A stretch of 64,000 nt of DNA from the NCBI RefSeq assembly GCF_965638725.1, contig NC_134970.1:3849001-3913000 (forward strand). Reading direction: 5' to 3'. The translations under genes were made by a program, and so were the position numbers. Source of the DNA: Aptenodytes patagonicus (taxonomy: Eukaryota; Chordata; Aves; Sphenisciformes; Spheniscidae). The first letter of the stretch is position 1; every line of letters begins with the position of its first letter. Below the pieces are notes generated by a model. The model did not search any database and was not told where the DNA came from. It was given only the letters and a program-made list of their open reading frames with translations. Shown here one piece after another: positions 1 through 8,715 of the stretch.

Positions 1-90
1 GTGATGGGGTAAACGGCCAGCACTAAAGGAACAATCAGGTCTTGGTGGCTGAGCAGGCCAGGAGATGGATGCGAGCAACGTTCTCCACAG

Positions 91-214
91 GTACTCGGAC
101 TACATCCGTGTGATGACTTACGACTTCCATGGCTCCTGGGATAGAAACACTGGGGACAACAGCCCTCTGTACGAAGGCCCTGCTGACACTGGTGACTACA
201 TCTACTTCAATGCT
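91..214 (+). pseudogene. CHIA: CHIA-like exon with active-site MTYD segment
   Basis: This 124-nt block follows an acceptor (ttctccacag) and ends at a GTGAGG donor. It encodes the GH18 barrel strand VMTYDFHGSW and the DNSPLY loop with no stop or frameshift, so this exon alone gives no sign of decay. Confidence 0.8.
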
Positions 215-341
215 GTGAGGATATTTTGCGAGACTGTCACAAATCTCAGGTCTGTGATCACACCAGTGATGAGAAGTTTAGAAATTCATCATCCTGCCTA
301 CAAATCCTGGCAAAGACTTGAACAGTAATGTTTTCTTATAG

Positions 342-520
342 GAATATGCTATGAATTATTGGAAGAGCAATGATGCCCCAGCTGAGAAACTAGTTGTTGG
401 ATTCCCAACGTACGAAAATACCTTCACACTGCAAAACCCGTCTGACAATGGTCTCGGTGCACCAGCATCGGGACCTGGTCCAGCTGGACACAGGAGGCCA
501 GGACACTGGCTTACTGTGAG
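342..520 (+). pseudogene. CHIA: CHIA-like exon with 7-nt deletion
   Basis: The exon opens in frame (EYAMNYWKSN) and reads correctly through the GPGPAG segment ending at 488. The expected continuation (TQEARTLAYCE, 488-520) lies in another frame, so the human exon length of 186 nt has become 179 nt. Conserved aromatics near the end have also changed (W to L, Y to C). The donor GTACAT follows at 521. Confidence 0.75.
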
Positions 521-1052
521 GTACATGTATTCTAATCACATTAATTTCTCAAATCATTTTAAGGAAGGCACCCATGGAGCTTTCTGAATGGCTACCTCAG
601 ACACAAAACTGTCCGCAGAATTGCAGAAGAAACGCGAATTAAAATAGTAGAGAGAATCTGCGCCTGAAAACAAATGTCTTATTCATAAACTGAATATCAC
701 TACGCAGTTTAGGAGCAAGGGTTTGATACTGATGAATAGGCCTTTCTGAAATAGAAAGATGAATCCTCCAGTACAATAAGAGAAATTACTAATATTATTT
801 CTAGTGTCCGTAAGGCAAGGAGTAGGAAGGGGATGTTATACTTGATCTTTTCCCAGTAGTATCTAATGTGTCCAAGTAAGCCTTGGAACTTCTTAAGCTC
901 ATTTCACAGAAGCTAAGAAAAAGTTATTTATTCTCGGGGACCAGATAAATGACACAAAACTAGAGAATAAAGTCAAGGTAATGGCAGAGCTTGGACTTTT
1001 CCATTTTTGTGTGATACTCAGTAAAATTCCACCTCTTGGCCCTTCTCCCTAG

Positions 1053-1171
1053 ATCTGCACTCTCTTGAATTCGGGACCACCCAGGTTTGGGATGCCCCCC
1101 GGGCTGTGCCCTATGCCTACAAGGGCAACGAATGGGTTGGCTATGACACCACCAAGAGCTTCAACATCGAG
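1053..1171 (+). pseudogene. CHIA: CHIA-like exon with 1-nt deletion and GC donor
   Basis: The exon starts ICTLLNSG after a ccctag acceptor. It then needs a -1 shift at the glycine codon to continue as TTQVWDAPRAVPYAYKGNE and on to KSFNIE. Joined to the exon at 1271 it gives IE-VDWLK, the same length as the human protein here, which fixes the boundary at 1171. The intron then begins GCATGA instead of GT. Confidence 0.72.
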
Positions 1172-1270
1172 GCATGATGGGATGTGTGGCTGTGCTAATA
1201 ATAAGGCAGGAGGCCTTCTGCAGTAGCAGGTCCCAGGAGTAATAGGGATTTCTCCCCTGGCACTGAACAG

Positions 1271-1412
1271 GTTGACTGGCTGAAGATGAACAGTTTTAGA
1301 GGTGCTATGGTTTGGGCCCTTGATCTGGATGACTTCACTGGCACTTTCTGCAAAGAAGGCAAATATCCCCTGATCACCACTCTGAAGAATGGTCTTGGTC
1401 TGCAAAATGGCG
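1271..1412 (+). pseudogene. CHIA: CHIA-like exon, end of the GH18 barrel
   Basis: An open 142-nt block encodes VDWLK, GAMVWALDLDDFTGTFC and KYPLITTLK. It has an AG acceptor at 1269-1270 and a GTGAGT donor at 1413. The usual FGGAM has become FRGAM. Confidence 0.8.
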
Positions 1413-1770
1413 GTGAGTAGCTTGAGTAGTGTATGCTTCTTGAAGGTGACTCCCTAGCTCACTGCTGATGCAGGGCTTCAGAGACACGTGAAACTTTATC
1501 TCTGGAGCCTTGGTGGATAAAGACTTTCTGTGGAAGCCACAACTAGAGATTGCCCTGGAAAGATCCCTTCACTCTATATCCCCTGGCATAAAAGAGGGAG
1601 ATTGTAAATTGGACCTGGGTCCAGATGTTTCAAAGGCCTGGTGTGAGCCAGGCCAGCCTTTGGGGAAACACACTTTAACAGCTGACCCCACCACTAAAGG
1701 GCCTATGAAGGGAGGGGAGAGCTGAGAGACTGTCAACACAAAAATAAGCCCTTTCCTGCTTTTATTTCAG

Positions 1771-2015
1771 ACTGTGTGCCTCCAACTCAGCCCAGTCCTC
1801 CAGTCAGTGAAGCTCCCTGTACTACAGGTGGAAGTGGGAGTGGAAGCGGGGGCTCTGGTGTTAGCAACTTTGGTGCTGGCAAGGCCAACGGCATCTGTGC
1901 AGATCCAACCAATAAGAGCATCTTCTACAACCGCATTAATGGTGAAACCTTTGTGCGGAGCTGCGATGACAGTCTCGTCTTTGATACCAGCTGCTCCTGC
2001 TGCAACTGGCCATGA
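1771..2015 (+). pseudogene. CHIA: CHIA-like last exon: Gly/Ser linker and damaged CBM14
   Basis: After a tttatttcag acceptor the exon encodes a Pro/Ser/Gly linker and a chitin-binding type 2 domain ending in CCNWP and TGA. It is open throughout. By comparison with human CHIA, the first domain cysteine is glycine (GGT at 1872-1874) and the second is arginine (CGC at 1932-1934), while a nearby Tyr position has become Cys. Losing two of six disulfide cysteines should weaken or abolish the fold. Confidence 0.8.
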
Positions 2016-2079
2016 AGATACCAGTGCTATTACAGCAAACAGACCCCTCTGATCTAATTGCATGGAATAAGAATGATTA

Positions 2080-2085
2080 AATAAA
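2080..2085 (+). terminator. Polyadenylation signal of the CHIA-like gene
   Basis: AATAAA lies 65 bases after the stop codon in an A/T-rich context and is a normal position for this gene's short 3' UTR. Confidence 0.7.
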
Positions 2086-2491
2086 GTGTTCTGCAAAAGC
2101 AACAATCCTCACTGTTTGAACTTATCTCGTTCTTAATATTTTGATGCTCCCTGATTCCCTCATGCTACTCACACTTGTGCTCAGGGAAGGGCCTGAATCC
2201 ACAAGCCGGACTTAATTCCGGTATGGCATTTTCCAGGGGTTTCTTGCTGCCTTACCATGACAGCCAGGCACAGGGAAAAAGACAGAGAGCAGACAACGGG
2301 GCAGATCAGGCTGCGTCACAAGAGAGATAACAGAGAAGGGTCCTGGCAGCACAACCTATAGGCTGCTTCCCCCAAGACCGCTCCCCTACTGACTTACAGT
2401 GTGAAAACAGCAGCTCCTCAGTGTAGGAGCCAGCACAGTGCAATCCACAGGGACGTTATTAATCCTCCTTTTTTCCCTGCACCCTTCAGGC

Positions 2492-2544
2492 GTTGCCATC
2501 GCCAGCATTCCCTCCAGCACCCCCTGCTCCGTGTCTATAGCAAC
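2492..2544 (+). promoter_or_regulatory. Candidate RFX half-sites upstream of CIMAP3
   Basis: Within 100 bases of the CIMAP3 start codon are GTTGCC (2492-2497) and GTGTCTATAGCAAC (2531-2544). The second has one perfect RFX X-box half (AGCAAC) and a poor other half. RFX factors drive many ciliary genes, so the location is apt, but neither site is a full match. Confidence 0.35.
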
Positions 2545-2582
2545 TGGAGTACACACACATCCTGACTCTCTGGCAGGGCAGC

Positions 2583-2607
2583 ATGGCAGCGGAGAGGGAG
2601 CCAAGAG
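2583..2607 (+). CDS. CIMAP3: CIMAP3 exon 1 (residues 1-8)
   Basis: ATG in the context cagcATGG opens MAAEREPR plus one base, followed by a GTGAGC donor. The leftover G joins AT of exon 2 to make Asp9. Confidence 0.7.
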
Positions 2608-5110
2608 GTGAGCTGTGCGAAGTGCGTGCACCCAGTGGGGCTGTGGGCACAAGGGCTTTCCTTCTCGCGCAGATCCCCAGTGGCATCGGGCTTCCCCAGC
2701 AACCTTCCCCACAACCGGGCTGCTAGGCTACTCTTTGCTCAGGCTGGGGAAAAAGAAGCCTTTGCGACAGCAGGGAACAGGCATCCAAAGGGCAGACCCC
2801 TCACAAATAGCCAGGTTCAGGGGAAATTCCTATCTGGGAGATAAGGGGATGGTTGGCCTCAGGCAGAGAGCAGCAGACCCTTAAGAAAGAAAAAAAGCAG
2901 CAAGTGGTCACCTCCGCATGGGTTTATCACACTGTTGGCATTTCCCTTTCCTGGTCTCACAGATGTGCAAAAGCGGATCTCATTTGGGTCATGTCAAGAG
3001 CGGAAAATGTTCCCTCTCCATCACGCCCCAGACAGGCTGGGAATCCAGCTCATAGGCATGAGGGGAGACCCTTCGCTTGGGCCAGGCTGTTACCTGAGTC
3101 AAGAGGTAAGTTGTTCAGTTTTCGTGCTCAGAGCTTTTCCTTCACAAAAGACATGCAGTACAGGAGCAATAGGACCATGGCCAGCCAGGCACAGAGTCCC
3201 CCACACCTGCCCTGCAAACCCATTGTACAAGGTCTCCACATATACCTAGAAAACAGAAATTCCCTTCCCCTTCCAAACCTACCAGTCCTCAAAGCTCCAG
3301 CTGCCCTAGCGCTCTACGTTAGTGAGAAATTAGAGGAATTAATAGGAATAACATCTGCTGCTCATGTACTTCTGCCCTTCCCCTGATGCAAATGGTATCT
3401 TAAAAACATCAGTAAGACACTGCTGCTTTGGAATTGCAGAGAAGCAGCCTCGGATACTCTTTGGCAAACAAACCACTGAGCAAGAAAGGCTACGTGATAG
3501 GAGCGAGGACAGCTCAGCGTTTCATACGAGAGCCACAGGTAAGAAAAGCACACTTAAAAGTGGCAGAGCTGCAGCTTTGCAAGAATTTGTAGGCTGTTCC
3601 CAACATAAACTATTAGTTTCAATCACATTTGCTGGGGCTGCCTCCAACTTAATATATACGGTAGCTACAGATCTCCTTACACATTAGTCTAGTGGGAGGT
3701 GTTGAGCCTAGAGACTGATGACTGATCATCTGAGCTCTGGCAGCGTCGACACATGTATTTGTATATACACATTCCTTTGTATCACATACACACACATGTA
3801 AATGTACTTATTGAGGCAAAATGAGGGAGGGAGCTCAGCTGTACTACCTGAACAAACATGCTATTGTTTTCTGGCCCAACTTCTCTAGAATAACAATGTA
3901 TTAGGAGAGACATCACAGGACATACTGGGTAAGGAGTAGGGTGTGCATAACAGACTTGTTCTGATTTTTTTACACTATCAGAGTAGCCAAAGCATGCATT
4001 GAACAGCAGGTCTGTAATGCCCAGGTGGCTGCTGATCAGAGCATGTAGGAATGGTTTGCAGAACAAAATCTTCCATATAGAAATTTTATCTCTTGCAGAC
4101 TGTGACTCCCGGCCCAGCAATGTACCAGTCATTCTGGAAGAAAGAGAGAAAATGCCAGCCTGCCTATGCTCCATTTTCCATTAAGACACCGCGATTTCCA
4201 GATAAGCCTTCAGATAAAGAATTTTTCCCTGGGTAGTGTAACTCATTTTCTTACACTTTTAATAATAAGCAGGTGTACTAGCAGAGAAATACTGAAACAA
4301 ATGGGAGATAGGTAACTGAGTTCCCAGTAATGCTTTATCTTCAAAAAGCTCCCCTGCTTTAGTCTTTAACTTAGCATGATGACTAGAATACCACAACATG
4401 CATTTCTCCCATGGATTGAGGTAGGGATGGTAAATTCCGGTATTATAAACATACACCAGCTCCAGAAATGAGGTACTTTGTGCCTGTTTTCTTTAGACCT
4501 GGAACTTACGAAGCAGACAAGCAATTACACAAAAAAATCACTTGGCCGATGAAGTTTGGGTCTCCAGACTGGTCTTTAGTGCCAATGCCAGCAAAGAGGA
4601 TGCTAAAAATGGAGGTACAGAAGGTAAGGACAGGGATAAGGGGATGTTATTCCTGGCTCAATGCTTCTGACAAAGGAAATCATATGATGACTTCAACGCA
4701 TTTGCACTATGTTTTGTCATCCTTTCCTCGCTGGCCTGCTGGGTACGTGGCTCTACTAGCCTGGGGCACAAGATACAAAGCGATTTTCTATCAGAAAATG
4801 CTGGTTTGCAAAAACAGTTACAGTCCTTCAAAAAAAACTTCTATTAAGAAATTTGCTCTGGGAGTCTCCATCCACAAAGTGAGAGAACCAGAGGACAGAC
4901 TTCCCCGTGTAGCTCTGCCGAAAAGAAAACCTTTCTGATTTAAAACATAGGTTAAGGTTCTCAACACCATTTCACATCTTCCTGCACTTTTCTGAAGCAA
5001 TTGTCATTGCTAATATCTAACGGATAATAGTTGTCTTTTAGCTGACCATAGACAGAGAATTCAGGAAACACCGGGACCGAGTGGCCTACCTGAGTTTATA
5101 CTACAGCTGA
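2583..5110 (+). CDS. CIMAP3: CIMAP3 (PIFO, Pitchfork), ciliary protein, six exons
   Basis: Coding exons are 2583-2607, 2963-3105, 3440-3538, 4099-4232, 4497-4614 and 5042-5110. All have AG acceptors and GT donors, and phases join to 588 nt (195 residues; human is 191). Recognition rests on conserved blocks: FGSCQERKMFPLHHAP, RGDPSLGPGCY, GYVIGARTAQRF, WPMKFGSPDW and the C-terminus FRKHRDRVAYLSLYYS. The human protein acts at the ciliary base during cilium disassembly and is grouped with ciliary microtubule-associated proteins that carry Pro-Gly repeats; GPGCY, TPGPAMY and PGTYE are of that kind. No signal peptide or membrane segment is present. Its place directly 3' of a CHIA gene matches human 1p13. 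The start was chosen because exon 1 ends at a good donor whose phase fits exon 2. Exon 1 has little family similarity, so the first eight residues are the least certain part. Confidence 0.93.
2963..3105 (+). CDS. CIMAP3: CIMAP3 exon 2 (residues 9-56)
   Basis: It follows a pyrimidine-rich acceptor ending ctcacag and carries the FGSCQERKMFP and LGPGCYLSQ blocks. It ends on a complete Glu codon before GTAAGT. Confidence 0.92.
3440..3538 (+). CDS. CIMAP3: CIMAP3 exon 3 (residues 57-89)
   Basis: This 99-nt, phase-0 exon encodes LGYSLANKPLSKKGY and IGARTAQRF, with acceptor ttgcag and donor GTAAGA. The longest open frame here is a different one; homology fixes the right frame. Confidence 0.9.
4099..4232 (+). 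CDS. CIMAP3: CIMAP3 exon 4 (residues 90-133)
   Basis: After tcttgcag it encodes TVTPGPAMYQSFWKK, then APFSIKTPRFPD and KEFFP. Two bases remain and complete a Gly codon with exon 5. The donor is GTAGTG. Confidence 0.9.
4497..4614 (+). CDS. CIMAP3: CIMAP3 exon 5 (residues 134-173)
   Basis: It encodes PGTYEADKQ and the most conserved block, WPMKFGSPDWSLVP. Homology places the donor at GTACAG (4615). A second, better donor, GTAAGG at 4624, would add three in-frame residues (VQK). Confidence 0.9.
5042..5110 (+). CDS. CIMAP3: CIMAP3 exon 6 (residues 174-195 and stop)
   Basis: It encodes LTIDREFRKHRDRV and AYLSLYYS, the nearly invariant C-terminus of the family, then TGA. Confidence 0.93.
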   Translation: MTIDREFRKHRDRVAYLSLYYS

Positions 5111-5222
5111 GGAGCCAGGGCTGCCACCACATGTCCTCCCCTTCCAGCGGGGCGCCTCAGGCCTCACCTCCGCTTCCCACTCACTCGTGGAAAACATTCA
5201 TCTGCACTACCCAGCCTCTCCA

Positions 5223-5228
5223 AATAAA
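5223..5228 (+). terminator. CIMAP3 polyadenylation signal
   Basis: AATAAA lies 113 bases after the CIMAP3 stop. It is the first such signal and gives a short 3' UTR. Confidence 0.75.
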
Positions 5229-6942
5229 ACCATTTCAAAAAGAAATGCCACTAGTTGTGCTTACCTGGTATCGCGCCAGGTGTCTGCTGCCTCTGCGGGT
5301 GTTTGGGTGCCGCTGGGTCCTGCGCACAGCAGCCCTCAGCCCTGCTTCCCTCAGCCCCTTGGCCCAGGCAGGGCTGGCAGCCATTTTCTCTGGGTCACCA
5401 TGGAAACACCCTCACCTCACCACCCTCCCCGACATGGCTTCCCTCGCCGCAGGGGGCTTTTCCCCCCAAAATCCAGCCCTCGCTGGCACCGGAGAGCAGC
5501 CAAATTAATGCAGCTAGAGGGCAGTTCGGCTGCTGCCCTGTCTCCTCAGCACTGGGAGTGAACACTACCATCTTCTCAGCAGCCACCTGCCTCCTCTGGC
5601 CGCCTCACCACCATCTTCTCATCTCCAACAGAGGCTCCAGGCCAGGCCCAGGGGTTCACCCACAGCCTGAGGAGAGCTGAGAAACATGGGGGCGTTCGTG
5701 GCACAGCCACCAGTACTGTGCTGCCCCCTCAGGTATGTTCAGAGAGAGTATAATGGCTTTGTGCAGAGCCAGCAACTATATTAAAGTAGCACACGGCAAA
5801 TGTCCTAGGGAAAGAGGCTGCGCTGGGACAGGTTAGAGCAGATGGCCTGCAAGACGTACGTTTGCATTACTAGCTTTTGCCTACTGACATGAGGAAGATA
5901 TTCTTAATCAAGGAGCAAGCAACATGCTGCTAATTAAGAATCTGGCCACAAAAATAAATTTAGTCTGAAACAGAAAGGTGCTGGTATTCATATCAGTTGT
6001 TTCTGTAATGTACAACTCAGACCCTAGGGATTTCTATAAAAGTTTGCAAACCTTCACACACAGACTTAAATCTGTCTGATCACAAGCTTGATTCAATCTC
6101 AGGGGAAAACTAAGAGCAGGCAACATTCATTCTCGGTATAACTACCAGCCACCATGCAGGCTTTCAAATTTTCTGGGTCTGTTTAGCTCTTTCTGTAGCA
6201 AATTCCACCTGTAGCCCAATTTCAGTTATAAAACCAAAATGCATTCTTCCAATTTCCCACTTTCGGTCTTCGAGCGCTCTCACATACGCACAACAACAGC
6301 TGCTCACGACCTGTCTTTTCTAGGCACCTTGGCCCCTTCCCTCCCAACCACAAGAGACTGCTTTGTAGCTGCAGCTGTCAAAAAGGGATGCACTTGCTGA
6401 TTCGCAGTTGCCCCTTTTGGTGCAATCTTTTGAAGGAGGGGGTATGACTCACTGGAAATTGTACTGTCCTAAGACCTGGGGTTTATGGCTGTTTAAGGCT
6501 TCACCTTTGTATTCATGGCTGATATTGCATCCTTTACCTCCATCTGTCTTGGCTTTCTAATCAGGAGAAAAATACATGTGTAAGAGAAGATGTAAAAGAA
6601 AGTAAGCAGTACCTATGATTCTGCAGTTCTTCTCAACCACATGTTGCACCTGTGATTGGCGAAACCTTCTACTAAAGCTTTTGCAAAACTGATGCTATTT
6701 CAAAAGGCACTTTGTCCTCACTGAACATATTTCTAACGAACCAAAGTTTTTGTCGGAAAATTCCCAACCTTCTCAGCTATCAAGTGTTGCTGTGGAGAAA
6801 GGAAGAGATGCAGAGGCAAGGACATGAACTTCCTACCACTTGTACACCCCACTGAAAACACACTCAGGCTCAATTCAGGTGCTTTTCCATTCCTGAAACT
6901 TTAAGGACTCAGCCAGTTTTGCTTGTAGGAGATAAAATTTCT
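5229..6942. other. CIMAP3-TAF8 intergenic stretch
   Basis: No gene is recognisable. 5240-5700 is G+C-rich and holds an RFX X-box-like palindrome at 5394-5407. The rest is A/T-richer, without a clear repeat. Confidence 0.6.
5394..5407. promoter_or_regulatory. RFX X-box-like palindrome
   Basis: GTCACCATGGAAAC matches the X-box consensus GTNRCC-NN-RGYAAC at all but one defined position. It sits about 170 bases beyond the CIMAP3 polyadenylation signal. It may serve CIMAP3 from the 3' side or an unseen transcript. Confidence 0.4.
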
Positions 6943-6948
6943 TTTATT
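6943..6948 (-). terminator. Distal candidate TAF8 polyadenylation signal
   Basis: TTTATT on the + strand reads AATAAA in the TAF8 direction. Use would give a 3' UTR of about 1.6 kb. Confidence 0.4.
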
Positions 6949-7722
6949 ATGAACATAAAAATTACTATTTTCGTCCTACATTTTTCCCCTACCCAGCGAG
7001 GGATTTTCTCATTACGAAAAATGCTTCATCCAAGTAAAAAGATATAAATTTTTATATATACATACATACACAATGTCTCTGTACATTTGTTATTCTGTAC
7101 AACCAAGGCACCAGCAGAAGTGACAATGGCACATGCAGGACTTTTTTGCTAGAGATGTCATTTCAAATTGTTTGGCAGGAACACCTCTGTTCTCACTGAA
7201 ACAATTACTCCTTTTTATCCTCCTCCTCCCTGGGCGCCAGGGGAAGAGGGAGGCCTGGGAGGATGCCTTAACTAAACAGAGGTGAACATGTACACACATA
7301 ACTGACCTCCCCAGTGACTGCAACAGACTTCTTGCATTCAGCTACTACTCTAGGAAACCATGACCTGCCTGGCAGTCAGTAGCAGGCAGTTTTTGCTGCC
7401 TCTCCCAGCACCACATTTTCATCCAGAAGAGATGCTTGGGAGACTGGACCAAACTACAGGAGTCTTTTGTCAAAGAAATTTAACCCATATTTTGCCTAAG
7501 TAAAGGCTGAATGAAAATTAAAGCAAAGCCCTCCAGAACCAGCTAACAATTACAATACTCCCATCACCAGTCATTTTCACTGCTGAAATAAAGTCTTCTG
7601 CACTGGAGAAATAAAGGCGAAAAAAAAGAGCAACTTCTGTTGATAAAAGCCCATATCTGAGAACCGACAAAATTAAAAAGTGCGATCAATAGCATGGCCT
7701 TGCGGACTGCAATCAATACAGC

Positions 7723-7728
7723 TTTATT
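7723..7728 (-). terminator. Proximal candidate TAF8 polyadenylation signal
   Basis: This is the first AATAAA on the minus strand that I find below the TAF8 stop codon, and would give a 3' UTR of about 850 nt. Confidence 0.5.
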
Positions 7729-8571
7729 CCATATTCCAAGTTTTTCAGCACAGCATCTTTCAAAACAGCTGGTGAAGGTGTGAACTCTCAAAGGAGTTGT
7801 GCTGTGTTGAAACTAACAATAGAACTGAAAAATAGCCTGAAGCAGCTGTTAAATCTTGCCATTCATACTGCTAAAAAATAATCTCAAAGCAGAACAGGGT
7901 AAACACCACACTTAGCGCTTTTAAGTTAGAAGTGCAGCTGCAGTCAGAAAAGTGAGACTAAAATGCCATCTTAGCTCTGTATTTACACTTCACTCTCTTA
8001 CCAACACATCAGACGCCTTTAGTTTATAAAAGAAAAGTCTGTTTGCTTTTACCTGCCAAGAATCCAAAGAAAGAAACCTCTCTGGGATTTTTCTGTCTCT
8101 GTTAATACATGCTCCTTACATTATAAGGCCAGGCAAGGTCGATTGCAGAAGTTTCTTTTCTAGCCTGCCAGCCAGCCACAAACGAATTATGCCTTTGTAT
8201 TCTGTAGAGCCTGCTGGGAAGCACTGAGCAGCCAGAACCTTTGTGTCCCCCATCTCTTCAGAGAGTAAATCCTGCCGACAGTGAGAACAAACCGAAGTAA
8301 ATGAGACAATTCCCATCTGTAACCCGGTAGCCTTCAACGCTTTTAAGGCAATTGACCATTGACCATTCCAAGTCAGCAGGAGAGCAGAGGGGAAAGGGGG
8401 ACCATTGCAAACCAAGATGAGAGTGTAGTTCACTAGGCAGAGAGAGATCATTCTTCTGCTTCTGCCACTCAGCCGGATTGCCTCTCCTGTCTTGCTCCAT
8501 GCCTCTCACCCACAGCAGCGGAGGTGGAACCCCCGGGTTTCTCTTTCTCTGAGCAGCCAGCTGGCTACACC

Positions 8572-8715
8572 TCACTTCTTTCTGCGGATCTTGGGCTTTT
8601 TCACTGGCCGGAGGTAGGGATTGTCTATCACATTTTCCTCCCCGTTCCGACTGCCTGACAGGGAGGTGTTCTGCTGTAACACTGAAGCATTCTCCTTTTC
8701 AGGTCCTGAATCATC
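8572..8715 (-). CDS. TAF8: TAF8 exon 8 (residues 257-303 and stop)
   Basis: It encodes DDSGPEKENASVLQQN, NPYLRPVKKPKIRRKK and TGA. The basic end is the nuclear localisation signal. Confidence 0.95.
   Translation of the reverse strand, partial: DDSGPEKENASVLQQNTSLSGSRNGEENVIDNPYLRPVKKPKIRRKK

Larger units (their letters stand above)
1..2085 (+). pseudogene. CHIA: Acidic chitinase-like (CHIA) pseudogene, 3' part
   Basis: This is the C-terminal half of a glycosyl hydrolase 18 chitinase followed by a chitin-binding type 2 (CBM14) domain; the DxxDxDxE catalytic exon lies outside the window. Exon blocks are 91-214, 342-520, 1053-1171, 1271-1412 and 1771-2015, and reading through them gives recognisable acidic chitinase sequence (VMTYDFHGSW, MNYWKSNDAPAEKLVVGFPTY, GAMVWALDLDDFTGTFC). 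The gene looks dead. Block 342-520 is 179 nt where the family exon is 186 nt, a 7-nt deletion near 487. Block 1053-1171 is 119 nt instead of 120, a 1-nt deletion near 1074-1077, and its donor reads GC, not GT. Two of six CBM14 cysteines are replaced. Bases 1-56 look like the degraded previous exon (KGTI motif, in-frame TAA at 10-12). An intact AATAAA lies at 2080-2085. Birds carry more than one chitinase gene, so this may be a dead paralogue. Assembly error is possible but would need several independent mistakes. Confidence 0.8.

Noticed and set aside
351-587. Open frame suggesting an intact chitinase exon reading past 520
   Set aside because: The frame after 488 no longer encodes chitinase and reads into intron sequence; it results from the deletion.
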